A stretch of DNA of 35,085 bases from JAYEIA01 sp964472505 (GTDB lineage: Bacteria; Bacteroidota; Bacteroidia; Bacteroidales; JAADGE01). The stretch's first letter is position 1. Each line of letters begins with the position of its first letter. The stretch covers positions 1-35,085 of the forward strand of contig CAYYQW010000041.1 in assembly GCA_964472505.1 (NCBI GenBank). The letters run 5' to 3'. Made by a program: the position numbers and the translations under genes. Of the stretch, positions 7,357 through 16,991 are shown piece after piece. A model generated the notes under the pieces. That model was not told the DNA's origin, searched no databases, and was given only the letters and a program-made list of their open reading frames with translations.

Positions 7357-8913
7357 ATGCGAAAATCGAATTTTTATATCGTAACAACTGCCCTTATCGT
7401 TGCTTTGGGCGGTTTTCTTATGGGCTTTGATGCATCCGTAATCTCCGGAGTGGTAAAATTTATTGAACCCGAGTTTAATCTCACCAAATTGCAATTGGGC
7501 TGGTCGGTAAGTTCTTTGACACTTACCGCTACTTTGGCCATGCTTATTGCGGGGCCTTTAAGTGACCGCTTCGGTCGGCGAACCGTACTTAAGTTTGCAG
7601 CTTTGCGTTATGCTTTGTCTGCCATAGGCTCGGCTGCCGCACCAACATTTTTTGCATTGGTTGCCGCACGCATGATTGGCGGGCTTGGTGTTGGGGCTTC
7701 ATTAATTATTGCTCCCATGTATATTGCCGAAATTTCGCCTCCAAAAATGCGCGGGCGCATGGTTTCTTTTAACCAGTTGAACATTGTTCTGGGTATTTCG
7801 GTCGCTTTTTTTACTAACTATTTAATTCTTCAACTCGGAAAATCAGACCTTAGTTGGGCTGCTTCTCTGAAAATTGATGAATGGAATTGGCGCTGGATGC
7901 TCGGATTAGAGCTTCTGCCGGCGGCCATGTATTTTATCGGTTTGTTTTTGGTGCCGCGTAGTCCGCGTTGGTTAATTATGCGTGAATCCTATGACGAAGC
8001 TCAGTCGGTTATGAACCGAACCGTAGGCCCGGAACGGGCAAAAAGCCAAATAGAAGTTATAAAATCCACCTTAAAGTCGGCTGAAGAAAAGAAAAAAGTA
8101 TCCGTAAAAGAACTGTTTGCAAAATCCATGAAATTGGTTTTACTGATTGGAGTCGTTATTGCTGTATTGCAGCAGATTACAGGAATTAATTCGGTATTCT
8201 TTTACGCACCGGTAATTTTTGAACAAACCGGAATAGGCACCGATGCCTCTTTTGTACAAGCCATATTCGTAGGTCTTACCAATCTTGTTTTTACCATCGT
8301 AGCCATTTTGTTAATTGATAAGCTGGGACGAAAGCCGCTTTTGATTTTTGGAACTATCGGGATTGCCCTTGCTATGCTTGTTCTGGCATACAGTTTTAAT
8401 GCTGCTACCTATACTTTAACCAAAGAAACGGTAAATGATTTATCCGAACAAGTGGATAAAGTAGCTTTACAGCCCATTACAGGTGTTACTTACGAAACAG
8501 ACCTTGAGTTCAAAGAAGCTGTTCATGAAGCTTTAGGCGAAGATAGTGTGAAGTTTGAATCTGAACTTATTACGGCAAGCATTAATATGAATGCCCTTTT
8601 GGTACTTATCGGAATTATAGGCTTTGTAGCCGCTTTTGCAGTTTCGCTCGGTCCGGTTATGTGGGTCTTGTTTTCGGAATTATTTCCTAACCGATTACGC
8701 GGGCTCGCCATCTCTCTTGTCGGATTGGTAAATTCCGGAGTGAGTTTTTCGGTACAGCTCGTATTTCCGTGGGAACTTGCCAATTTCGGCAGCTCGGTAA
8801 CATTCCTTATATACGGCATTTTTGCCGTACTCGGATTGGTTTTCATTGTTTTTAAAGTACCCGAGACCAAAGGTAAGTCATTAGAAGAAATTGAAGAAGC
8901 ACTGGTTAAATAA
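7357..8913 (+). CDS. MFS sugar porter (SP family)
   Basis: This is a 518-aa inner-membrane transporter of the sugar porter family (XylE/GLUT type), which imports hexoses or small glucosides with protons. Diagnostic motifs are GPLSDRFGRRTVL after TM2, PMYIAEISPPKMRGRM after TM4, VPRSPRWL after TM6, QQITGINSVFFYAPVIFE in TM7, LIDKLGRKP after TM8 and PETKGKSLEEIEE at the C-terminus. A hydrophilic insertion of about 50 residues (about 350-405) separates TM9 and TM10; many Bacteroidota homologues have it. It stands between the truncated PKD gene and the glycoside hydrolases and is 33 bases from the next start, so it belongs to the operon. Substrate is inferred from context: glucose or short beta-glucan oligosaccharides. 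Confidence 0.93.
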   Translation: MRKSNFYIVTTALIVALGGFLMGFDASVISGVVKFIEPEFNLTKLQLGWSVSSLTLTATLAMLIAGPLSDRFGRRTVLKFAALRYALSAIGSAAAPTFFALVAARMIGGLGVGASLIIAPMYIAEISPPKMRGRMVSFNQLNIVLGISVAFFTNYLILQLGKSDLSWAASLKIDEWNWRWMLGLELLPAAMYFIGLFLVPRSPRWLIMRESYDEAQSVMNRTVGPERAKSQIEVIKSTLKSAEEKKKVSVKELFAKSMKLVLLIGVVIAVLQQITGINSVFFYAPVIFEQTGIGTDASFVQAIFVGLTNLVFTIVAILLIDKLGRKPLLIFGTIGIALAMLVLAYSFNAATYTLTKETVNDLSEQVDKVALQPITGVTYETDLEFKEAVHEALGEDSVKFESELITASINMNALLVLIGIIGFVAAFAVSLGPVMWVLFSELFPNRLRGLAISLVGLVNSGVSFSVQLVFPWELANFGSSVTFLIYGIFAVLGLVFIVFKVPETKGKSLEEIEEALVK

Positions 8914-8946
8914 AAATATTTTTTTAATAATTAGAATACAAAAACT

Positions 8947-10260
8947 ATGTACAGACTAACAATTATAAGCTTGCTTATCGGAGCCATATTCTTTTTGGGT
9001 TGTAATTCCGATAACAGCGGAAAAGACGATCACGCCCACCGAGTGGAGCTAAAACAAGAAGACGGACAATATCGTTTATATCTGAACGATGAAGAATTTT
9101 ATGTAAAAGGCGCCGGCTTGGAATTCGGCAATATCGAACGGCTTGCAGCCAACGGAGGAAACTCATTCAGAACTTGGCGTACCGATAACGGACAACGCAG
9201 CGGAAAAGAAGTCTTGGATGAAGCGCATGAACATGGCCTTATGGTACTTATGGGTATTGAAATCGGGCGTGAACGCCACGGATACGATTATAATGATACC
9301 GCATGGGTTCGTGAGCAGTATGAATTGGTTAAAAAACAAGTGCTTGAGCTTAAGGACCATCCGGCTATATTGGGCTGGGCTATCGGAAATGAGCTGAACC
9401 TGCGCGCGACCAATAATAAAGTGTGGGATGCCGTAAATGATATTTCAATTATGATTCACGAAATTGACGGTAATCATCCTACAACTACTACTTTTGCCGG
9501 ATTTTCAAAAGATGATGCCAAGAATTATATGGAACGTTGTACCGATATGGATTTTGTTTCCATTCAAATGTACGGCGATATTTTGAATCTGCAAAAATAC
9601 ATTAAAGAATCCGGTTACGAAGGCCCTTATATGGTTACCGAATGGGGCGCTACCGGACATTGGGAAGTTCCCAAAACCGAATGGGACATTGCCATAGAGC
9701 AAACAAGCACCGAAAAAGCAAAAGCCGTAAAAGAACGTTGGGAAAAAGCCATAAAACCGGATACCGACAATTGTTTGGGCTCCTATGTTTTTCTTTGGGG
9801 ACAAAAACAGGAGCGCACACCTACCTGGTACGGACTGTTTACCGAGCGCGGCAACGAAACGGAAATTATTGATGTAATGTATGAAGCTTGGAACGGCGAA
9901 AAACCCGAAAATACCTGCCCGAAATTAGACTCCATTGCAGTTAACGGATTAAGCCGATACGATAATGTTTATCTTGAATCCGAATCTGAAAACCTCTTGT
10001 TTGTAGATGCTTTTGATGAAGAAAATGATTCTTTAAAAATGCAGGTGGAAATAATTCCCGACAAACCCGAGGTTTATCAAGACGGCGGAGATTTGGAAGA
10101 ACGGCCTAAAGCGGTTATTACAACCGACAATATGGCTTACCAAAAAGAATTTAATTTTACGGCTCCCAAAGAAGAAGGCCCTTACAGAATTTTTGTCTAT
10201 ATCACCGACGGCCACGGAAATGCAGCCACGGCTAATGTGCCCTTTTTTGTAAATAAATAA
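8947..10260 (+). CDS. Lipoprotein glycoside hydrolase, clan GH-A, GH158-like
   Basis: This 437-aa lipoprotein (lipobox LGC, Cys19) has a TIM-barrel domain (about 35-325) and a C-terminal Ig-like domain (about 330-437). The acid/base glutamate is Glu149 in GWAIGNELN. The nucleophile is Glu232 in YMVTEWGATG. This is the layout of clan GH-A, and automated tools may label it GH2 TIM-barrel. The size, the C-terminal Ig-like domain and the 83-residue gap between the two glutamates fit GH158 endo-beta-1,3-glucanases; the same gap is what I recall for the Bacteroides uniformis enzyme, which should be checked. Together with the GH3 and GH149-like genes it suggests beta-1,3-glucan cleavage at the cell surface or in the periplasm. 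The hydrolase call is strong; the family call is moderate. Confidence 0.8.
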   Translation: MYRLTIISLLIGAIFFLGCNSDNSGKDDHAHRVELKQEDGQYRLYLNDEEFYVKGAGLEFGNIERLAANGGNSFRTWRTDNGQRSGKEVLDEAHEHGLMVLMGIEIGRERHGYDYNDTAWVREQYELVKKQVLELKDHPAILGWAIGNELNLRATNNKVWDAVNDISIMIHEIDGNHPTTTTFAGFSKDDAKNYMERCTDMDFVSIQMYGDILNLQKYIKESGYEGPYMVTEWGATGHWEVPKTEWDIAIEQTSTEKAKAVKERWEKAIKPDTDNCLGSYVFLWGQKQERTPTWYGLFTERGNETEIIDVMYEAWNGEKPENTCPKLDSIAVNGLSRYDNVYLESESENLLFVDAFDEENDSLKMQVEIIPDKPEVYQDGGDLEERPKAVITTDNMAYQKEFNFTAPKEEGPYRIFVYITDGHGNAATANVPFFVNK

Positions 10261-10275
10261 ACAAACAATGCTTTT

Positions 10276-10319
10276 AAATTCCTCCTTTTTTTCGTGAAAT
10301 TTAAGGGGGAATTTTTTTA
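10276..10319 (+). terminator. Hairpin plus T-run inside the glucan operon
   Basis: AAATTCCTCCTT (10276-10287) pairs with AAGGGGGAATTT (10303-10314, one G-T pair), a 12-bp stem followed by a run of T. It resembles an intrinsic terminator and lies 15 bases after the GH158-like stop and 37 before the GH3 start. It could partly end transcription and lower expression of the two downstream genes. Confidence 0.5.
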
Positions 10320-10355
10320 AAGCTCGGATTTATCGAATATAACAGATTACAAGCC

Positions 10356-12650
10356 ATGAAAAACGCGCGTATTTTATATGTTTTCAGCACCATGCTGTTG
10401 CTTTTTACTTTTGCTTGCTCTCCGCAGGAAGAAAGTAATAAAGCCGAGGAAGACATTGAAAAAAAAATAGACCAACTCCTGAGCCAAATGACTTTGGAAG
10501 AAAAAGCCGGCCAGATGACACAAATGGGCATTCCGGCAATTTGCGAACAAGACGGTTATTGGGATGATGCGGACAGCCTTATTATTGATACCGCAAAATT
10601 ACGCAAAGCCCTTTCCGAAGATCATATTGGCTCTTTTTTGGGAAAAGGATTTTATCCGCCCACAAAAGAAGAATATTACAAGCTGATTTCTCAAATTCAG
10701 GATTTTGCCGTAAACAAAACCCGCTTGGGCATTCCGATTATTTATGCCACCGATGCCGTGCATGGCGCACATTATACAGCCGGTTCCACGGTTTTTCCGC
10801 ATCAAATTGCCTTGGCCGCTACCGGAGATCCGGCTTTGGCCGAAAAAATGGCTGAAATTACGGCTTATGAACTTCGCGCTTCAAATACGCCTTTGAATTT
10901 TGCTCCTGTAGTGGATATTTCCTGGCAAGCTCAGTGGGGACGAGTGTTTGAAACTTTTGGGGAAGACCCCTATATTACCGCTCAGATGGGCAGCGCTTTT
11001 GTACGCGGCTCACAGGGTAATGATCTTTCCGACTCCGTAAAGGTTGCTGCCTGCCTGAAACATCTGATTGGCTATGGCTCGCCGCAATACGGAAAAGACC
11101 GCAAAAATGCAATTATTCCGGAGCGCTATATCCGACAATATTATCTGCCGCCTTTTGCTAAAGCTGTAGAAGATGATGTAGCTGTTGTGATGATAAATTC
11201 CGGCTTGGTGAATGGTGTTCCCGGGCATACCAATAAATTCCTGATTACCGATTTGCTTAAAGGCGAACTCGGCTTTCAGGGAGTTACCGTTTCCGATTGG
11301 GGCGATATGCAGTTTCTCTCCGATTTTCACAAAACAGCACCCACGCACAAAGATGCCGTTCGACAAATGGTTAACGCCGGCTTAGATATGTGCATGGTGC
11401 CTTACGATGCAAGTTTTGCACATTATGTGGTGGACTTGGTTCGGGAAGGCGAAATTTCCGAATCACGAATAGATGATGCCGTGCGCCGTATTCTTCGCTT
11501 AAAATTTCGTTTGGGTTTGTTTGAAAATCCAAATACCCATTACGCCGGTTATACCGATTTTGGCTCTGAAAAATTTGCCGAAGCAAGTTACAAAACTGCT
11601 TCCGAAGCCATAACTTTGCTCAAAAATAATGATGTACTTCCGTTATCAAAAAATAAAAAAGTTTTAATTACCGGCGTTGCCGCTCATTCTCTAAATTATC
11701 TGAACGGCCCATGGACGCGCAGCTGGAGCGGGCAGGAAGAAAAATATAACGACCCGGGAAAATTGACAATTTTAGACGCCCTCAGAAATAAAATTGGAAC
11801 CGAAAATACGGAATATGTAGTCGGAACCGATTTTGATTCCGATATAAATACTCAAAAAGCCGTTCAGGCGGCCAAAAACGCAGACTACATTGTAGCTTGT
11901 CTGGGCGAAATTCCGAATGCCGAGCGACCGAGTGATATAAAAGAACTCTATTTGCCCGAAGCCCAACGGAATTTGGTGAAACAGCTCAGCAAAACCGGCA
12001 AACCCGTTATTTTGGTACTGGTGGAAGGCCGCGGCAGAATTATAAATGATATTACGGATAAATCTGCCGGAATTCTTCTGGCCTATTATCCCGGTAACGA
12101 GGGCGGGCGTGCTCTTGTTGATGTTTTATATGGAGATGTAAATCCTTCCGGGAAATTGCCTTATTCTTACCAAAAACATGCGGCCACACCCATGCCTTAT
12201 ATTCATACCGTGAGTGATCGTGCCGATAATCACGGCGGATTTACCGATTACGACCCGCAGTGGCCGTTCGGATTTGGCTTGAGCTACACCACCTTTCAAT
12301 ACGACAGCATTTATACCGATAAAACGGAAATGAAAGCTTCCGACAGCCTCAAAGTCAGTATTCAAGTTACAAATACCGGCGAGCGCAGCGGAAAAGAAAT
12401 CGTTCAATTATATGTGCGAGATGAATTTGCTACGGTTGATCCGGATTTTGAGCGTTTGGTTCGTTTTGAGAAAATCCACTTGGAAGCCGGAGAAACCCAA
12501 ACCGTAACATTCAATCTGTCAAAAGACGATTTGGCTTTTGTTGATACCAATCAGAAGTGGATTACCGAAAGCGGAACTTTTATTCTGATGGTGGGAAATC
12601 GTATGGATATCGTAAAGCGCACAGAATTTAATTTTATTAATGAAGAGTAA
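10356..12650 (+). CDS. GH3 beta-glucosidase lipoprotein (BglX-like)
   Basis: This 764-aa beta-glucosidase removes glucose from the non-reducing ends of beta-glucan oligosaccharides. A lipoprotein signal precedes Cys21 (LFTFAC). The GH3 N-terminal TIM barrel covers about 35-400, with GRVFETFGEDP near 195-205, KHLIGYG near 235 and the nucleophile Asp314 in VTVSDWGD. The alpha/beta sandwich domain (about 420-640) and a fibronectin III-like domain (about 670-755) follow. The length and order match BglX-type enzymes. ATG 10356 starts the signal peptide. The stop is 9 bases before the phosphorylase gene, so the two are tightly coupled. Substrate preference for beta-1,3 links is inferred from the neighbours. 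Confidence 0.93.
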   Translation: MKNARILYVFSTMLLLFTFACSPQEESNKAEEDIEKKIDQLLSQMTLEEKAGQMTQMGIPAICEQDGYWDDADSLIIDTAKLRKALSEDHIGSFLGKGFYPPTKEEYYKLISQIQDFAVNKTRLGIPIIYATDAVHGAHYTAGSTVFPHQIALAATGDPALAEKMAEITAYELRASNTPLNFAPVVDISWQAQWGRVFETFGEDPYITAQMGSAFVRGSQGNDLSDSVKVAACLKHLIGYGSPQYGKDRKNAIIPERYIRQYYLPPFAKAVEDDVAVVMINSGLVNGVPGHTNKFLITDLLKGELGFQGVTVSDWGDMQFLSDFHKTAPTHKDAVRQMVNAGLDMCMVPYDASFAHYVVDLVREGEISESRIDDAVRRILRLKFRLGLFENPNTHYAGYTDFGSEKFAEASYKTASEAITLLKNNDVLPLSKNKKVLITGVAAHSLNYLNGPWTRSWSGQEEKYNDPGKLTILDALRNKIGTENTEYVVGTDFDSDINTQKAVQAAKNADYIVACLGEIPNAERPSDIKELYLPEAQRNLVKQLSKTGKPVILVLVEGRGRIINDITDKSAGILLAYYPGNEGGRALVDVLYGDVNPSGKLPYSYQKHAATPMPYIHTVSDRADNHGGFTDYDPQWPFGFGLSYTTFQYDSIYTDKTEMKASDSLKVSIQVTNTGERSGKEIVQLYVRDEFATVDPDFERLVRFEKIHLEAGETQTVTFNLSKDDLAFVDTNQKWITESGTFILMVGNRMDIVKRTEFNFINEE

Positions 12651-12659
12651 ACAATAAAC

Positions 12660-15600
12660 ATGAGTAAACCAATTTTTGCAGGAAATACCGAACTAAAATT
12701 CGATGATAAACAAGTACGAGGAGAATATCAAACAGTCGAAGGCGAAAAGTTTTATAAAATAAGCCGTTACGACCAAATGCCACCGTTTTTTATGAGCATT
12801 GTAAGCGCCGATGACCACTGGATGTACATATCAAGCAACGGGGCTTTATCGGCCGGTCGCATCAATCGAGATAATGCGCTATTCCCTTATTATACCGATG
12901 ATAAAATACACGATTCCGCCGAAATAACCGGAAGCAAAACCATAGTTTTTGCAGAGCGAGATGCCAAGCAATTTTTGTGGGAAGTGTTTTCCGACAAATA
13001 TGCCGGCATGTACCGAATTGAGCGTAATCTGTACAAGAATGTACCCGGCAATATTCTTATTTTTGAAGAAATAAATAAAGATTTGAATCTCAGCTTTCGT
13101 TACAGCTGGAAAAGCAGCGAAAAATACGGTTTTGTTCGTCGTGCTTCGCTTCATAATTTGTCGGAAAACCCTGTTGGTATCAGATTGCTTGACGGTATTC
13201 AAAATATTATGCCCTACGGAATTGATTCCGATTTTCAGGGCAGCATGAGTACTTTGGCCGATGCTTACAAGAAAAATGACTTATTGCCCGATGAAGGCAT
13301 TGGTATTTACTATTTGAATTCCGTACCTACCGACAAAGCCGAGCCGGCTGAAGGCCTGAAAGCCTCTGTGGTATGGTCGCACGGTTTGGATAATGCCAAT
13401 TATTTGCTGTCATCAAACCAATTGGATGATTTCAGAAAAGGCCTTGAGCTAAGTCGGGAAACTGAAGTTCGTGCCGCTCGCGGAGCTTATTTCCTCCAAT
13501 CCGATTTTGAATTGCCCGGCAATGAAACAAAATTCTGGCACATGGTGGCGGATATTAATATGGATTTGAGTGATTTGCTTGATATCCGACTGCTGATAAA
13601 AAATAATGAGCATCCTGCCGACCTCGTTGAGGCTGATGTGAAAGCCGGAACTCAAAAGTTACGAAAAATTGTAGCAACTGCCGACGGTTTGCAATTAAGT
13701 GCCGACGAGCTCAGCTGCTCGCGACATTTTTCCAATGTGCTTTTTAATACCATGCGCGGTGGTGTTATAACGGCAGAAGAAGGCATTGATACTGATGATT
13801 TTAAAGCTTTTTTAGAACAAAGCAATCGCAAATTATACAATGCTGAACAAAAAAGACTCCAAAAGCTTTCTGCTTCCCCAACTTACGGCGAATTAATTGC
13901 TTGGGCCGATAAATCCGAGAACCCCGACCTTATGCGTCTGAGCCGCGAATATTTGCCGCTCACTTTCAGCCGCAGGCACGGCGATCCCAGTCGGCCGTGG
14001 AACTATTTTTCGGTACATCTGAAAAATAACGACGGCTCTCAAAGATATTATTATGAAGGCAATTGGCGTGATATTTTTCAAAATTGGGAAGCCTTGGCTT
14101 TAAGTTTTCCCGAATACATTGAAAGCATGGTTGCCAAATTTGTGAATGCTTCAAGCCTGGACGGCTACAACCCCTATCGGATAAGTACTAAAGGCATTGA
14201 TTGGGAAGTTGTTGAGCCGGATAATCCTTGGTCAAACATCGGTTACTGGGGCGATCATCAAATTGTGTATTTGCACAAGCTCTTGGAAATCTCACTTAAA
14301 TATAATCCCAAACGACTGAACGGCTTACTTTCGCAAGAAATATTTGCTTTTGCCGATGTGCCTTACCGAATAAAGTCTTATTCCGAAATTTGTCAAAACC
14401 CTTACGACACCATTGATTTTGATCATGAAGCCGAGAAAAGAATTAAGGCACAATACCGCGAAATCGGCTCGGATGCCAAATTGGTTTCTGCCGGCAGCGG
14501 CGATGTTTTTCGTGTGAACCTTTTGGAGAAACTGCTGTTAACAGCCGTTACCAAACTTTCTAACTTTATACCCGAAGCCGGTATCTGGCTAAATACGCAG
14601 CGACCCGAATGGAACGATGCCAATAATGCTTTGGTAGGCAACGGAGCCTCAATGGTTACGCTGTATTATTTGCGCCCTTATTTGTTGTTTTTGAGGGATT
14701 TACTGAAATGTTCTTCTTTAAACTCATATATGCTTACCGCTGAGCTCAAACAGTTTTTATATGCGGTGTATATGATTTTTGAGAAGCATGAGAAAATTTT
14801 GGACGGCAGCATCAGCAACGCCAAACGGAAAGAAATAACCGATGCGCTCGGACAAGCCGGTGATAAATACAGGCAGTCGGTTTACGGCGGCTACGGCGGA
14901 GAAAAAACTGAAGTACCGTCGGTAACCGTTCGAGATTTTATAAACCGAAGCCTTCGTTATATAGAGCACAGCATTGATGCTAACAAACGAGCGGATAACT
15001 TGTACCACGCTTACAATTTAATTCATTTTGATTTTGATAAAAAAAGTCTGAAAGTGGATTATTTATATGAGATGCTCGAAGGGCAGGTTGCCGCATTAAA
15101 CTCACAATATTTATCGCCTGCAGAAAGCCTTGAGCTTCTTGATGCCTTGAAAAACAGCGCAATGTATCGCCCCGACCAGTACAGCTATACGCTCTATCCC
15201 GATAAAAAACTGAGTTCTTTTACTGAAAAAAATAATATTCCGAAAAAGTTTGCTCAAAAATCTACTCTTTTTCAGGAGCTTATCAAAAAAGAGAACCAAG
15301 AATTGATTATAAAAGATGCGGAAGGGAATTATCATTTTAACGGTGAAATTCGCAATGCGCAGGATCTTGACAAACGTTTGGATCAAATACAGGAAAAGGC
15401 TTTGGCAAAAATTGTCGATTCGGAGCGCCGGCAGGTGTTGGATATTTGGGAAAGTATGTTCGACCACCGTTCTTTCACCGGCCGCTCCGGGACCTTTTTC
15501 GGCTACGAAGGCCTTGGAAGTATTTATTGGCACATGGTTTCCAAACTGTTATCTGCCGTGGGGGAAACTTATTATTCCGCCCTTGAACACAATGCTTCCG

Positions 15601-16124
15601 ATGAAATTTTGGGCAAACTTACCGAGCATTATTATGAAATCCGTGCCGGAATAGGAGTTAATAAAGCGCCGGATTTATACGGCGCATTCCCAACCGACCC
15701 GTATTCGCATACACCGGCACATGCCGGAGCCCAACAACCCGGAATGACCGGACAGGTTAAAGAAGATATTATCAGCCGATTCAGAGAATTGGGCGTTTTT
15801 GTGCAGGATGCTTGTTTAAGTTTTAATCCGGCTCTGCTGCGCAAGTCCGAATTTATGCATAAAGCGCAAAGCTTTAATTACATACCCATAGGTAAAAATG
15901 AAGCGCAAATTGAGCTTCCCAAAAATGCTTTGGCATTTACTTTTTGTCAGATACCGGTTGTTTACCGGCTTTCCGATAAACTGTATATTATGGTGAATTA
16001 TAAAAACGGAGAAAGTAAAAAACTTGAAGGCCTGAGTTTAGACTCTGATATAAGCCGTTCCGTTTTCGTTCGGGACAATACCATTGAGCGTTTGGATGTT
16101 TTTGTCAGTCCGATATTGGATTAA
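12660..16124 (+). CDS. GH149-like beta-glucan phosphorylase (GH94-related)
   Basis: This 1154-aa protein has no signal peptide or membrane segment and is thus cytoplasmic. Its layout is that of GH94-related phosphorylases: an N-terminal beta-sandwich (about 1-330), helical linker, (alpha/alpha)6 barrel (about 400-1050) and a C-terminal beta domain. The signature RPEWNDANNALVG contains Glu650 and Asp653, corresponding to the DWND motif of GH94, with Glu in the first position; I cannot tell which residue is the general acid. The length (about 1100-1150 aa) fits GH149 beta-1,3-oligoglucan phosphorylases better than cellobiose phosphorylase (about 800 aa). Reaction expected: beta-1,3-glucan(n) plus phosphate gives glucose-1-phosphate plus glucan(n-1). 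It would process sugars brought in by the MFS porter. The phosphorylase class is fairly secure; the exact family is inference. Confidence 0.75.
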   Translation: MSKPIFAGNTELKFDDKQVRGEYQTVEGEKFYKISRYDQMPPFFMSIVSADDHWMYISSNGALSAGRINRDNALFPYYTDDKIHDSAEITGSKTIVFAERDAKQFLWEVFSDKYAGMYRIERNLYKNVPGNILIFEEINKDLNLSFRYSWKSSEKYGFVRRASLHNLSENPVGIRLLDGIQNIMPYGIDSDFQGSMSTLADAYKKNDLLPDEGIGIYYLNSVPTDKAEPAEGLKASVVWSHGLDNANYLLSSNQLDDFRKGLELSRETEVRAARGAYFLQSDFELPGNETKFWHMVADINMDLSDLLDIRLLIKNNEHPADLVEADVKAGTQKLRKIVATADGLQLSADELSCSRHFSNVLFNTMRGGVITAEEGIDTDDFKAFLEQSNRKLYNAEQKRLQKLSASPTYGELIAWADKSENPDLMRLSREYLPLTFSRRHGDPSRPWNYFSVHLKNNDGSQRYYYEGNWRDIFQNWEALALSFPEYIESMVAKFVNASSLDGYNPYRISTKGIDWEVVEPDNPWSNIGYWGDHQIVYLHKLLEISLKYNPKRLNGLLSQEIFAFADVPYRIKSYSEICQNPYDTIDFDHEAEKRIKAQYREIGSDAKLVSAGSGDVFRVNLLEKLLLTAVTKLSNFIPEAGIWLNTQRPEWNDANNALVGNGASMVTLYYLRPYLLFLRDLLKCSSLNSYMLTAELKQFLYAVYMIFEKHEKILDGSISNAKRKEITDALGQAGDKYRQSVYGGYGGEKTEVPSVTVRDFINRSLRYIEHSIDANKRADNLYHAYNLIHFDFDKKSLKVDYLYEMLEGQVAALNSQYLSPAESLELLDALKNSAMYRPDQYSYTLYPDKKLSSFTEKNNIPKKFAQKSTLFQELIKKENQELIIKDAEGNYHFNGEIRNAQDLDKRLDQIQEKALAKIVDSERRQVLDIWESMFDHRSFTGRSGTFFGYEGLGSIYWHMVSKLLSAVGETYYSALEHNASDEILGKLTEHYYEIRAGIGVNKAPDLYGAFPTDPYSHTPAHAGAQQPGMTGQVKEDIISRFRELGVFVQDACLSFNPALLRKSEFMHKAQSFNYIPIGKNEAQIELPKNALAFTFCQIPVVYRLSDKLYIMVNYKNGESKKLEGLSLDSDISRSVFVRDNTIERLDVFVSPILD

Positions 16125-16161
16125 ATACTGAAGTTTCGCAGCATAATTTTTTTTATTCGTG

Positions 16162-16210
16162 TTTTTAGATATAAGTTTTTAGATATAAGTATTTAGATAT
16201 AAGATATAAG
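16162..16210 (+). repeat. 14-bp tandem repeat before repeat copy A
   Basis: Three consecutive copies of TTTTTAGATATAAG (16162-16175, 16176-16189, 16190-16203 with one change) are followed by a half copy, ATATAAG. The tract directly precedes the dispersed repeat copy A. A different but also 7-periodic tract precedes copy B. Confidence 0.85.
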
Positions 16211-16500
16211 ACAATTTTGCCGGCGGGCTGCAAGGCAGAATACATGCAGTCTTTTGGCTTGTGGCAGACGAAGATTGAAGCACTTTTGAACGTCCGGCGG
16301 TTCCTGAGCGGCAGACGAAGGGAGGACTTCAAAACGTGTGGGCTGCCTGGAGCAGTGGCACGGGCCTTATTTCATCTTGCGGATATAAGGCCTTACATAA
16401 TTTATTACGGTGGGGTAGGAATCCTGATTTTATCAAAAAATATAAATTGCGACAGCCTTGTTTACGTGAAATCAGGAATTCTGAATATTCAGCAAATTCC
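16211..16500 (+). repeat. Dispersed structured repeat, copy A
   Basis: The core at about 16254-16483 is a diverged copy of the sequence repeated three times at 33.65-34.94 kb. Copy A lacks the intermediate module present in B-D (H1 hairpin and the CCCCCGCGGGGG palindrome). It holds two long foldable stems. Stem 1 spans 16280-16339 (15 bp with two single-base bulges, capped by a TTCCTGAGC/AGACGAAGGGA hairpin). Stem 2 pairs CCTGATTT (16423-16430) with AAATCAGG (16469-16476). Small reading frames cross it on both strands, but substitutions relative to B-D follow pairing, not codons. The rest of the 16125-16611 gap has no gene that I can support. Confidence 0.8.
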
Positions 16501-16611
16501 CAAAAAAACACATTTTTATTACAGACCTGCAGGTAATTTATTATTTTTGCCTCGCCTTACCGGCGTGGCAAAATAGTTTTCAACCGGTTGATCAATCATA
16601 AAAACAATGCA

Positions 16612-16953
16612 ATGAATTTAAAGTGGGCAATTTTTGCAGGATTATTTTTTATTACGCTTGGTGTATTGGTTAATGTATTAACCGAATATTCGCTTGTAGG
16701 CACAATTTTAATTCATACCGGAGTTTTGCTTAAAGTATTTTTTATAGTAATGAAAATGTGGCGTGGCGAATATAAAGCCGGCTGGGAATTTGCCGCATTG
16801 GGCGCAGGTTTGGCTTTATTTCTTACCGGCTTGTACTACAAGGGTTTGCCCCCCGCTATTCATCCGGCCTTTTTAATGGTTCCCGGTATTCTGCTTAAAG
16901 CAACTTTTGTAATTATTTTCATTGTAAAACTTCGGAAAAACAGAGTGCTTTAA
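16612..16953 (+). CDS. Small membrane protein with four helices
   Basis: This is a 113-aa hydrophobic protein starting MNLKWAIFAGLFF, with about four predicted transmembrane helices (about 4-24, 28-50, 60-78 and 84-105) and a basic C-terminus (KLRKNRVL). I do not recognise the family and see no catalytic motif. An in-frame ATG lies upstream at 16588, but the extension is polar and unlike the rest, so ATG 16612 is preferred. The gene lies alone between repeat copy A and the convergent, broken rhuM remnant. Confidence 0.7.
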   Translation: MNLKWAIFAGLFFITLGVLVNVLTEYSLVGTILIHTGVLLKVFFIVMKMWRGEYKAGWEFAALGAGLALFLTGLYYKGLPPAIHPAFLMVPGILLKATFVIIFIVKLRKNRVL

Positions 16954-16991
16954 GTTTTTGAGCATCTTCCGAAGATTAATATTTGACATGG

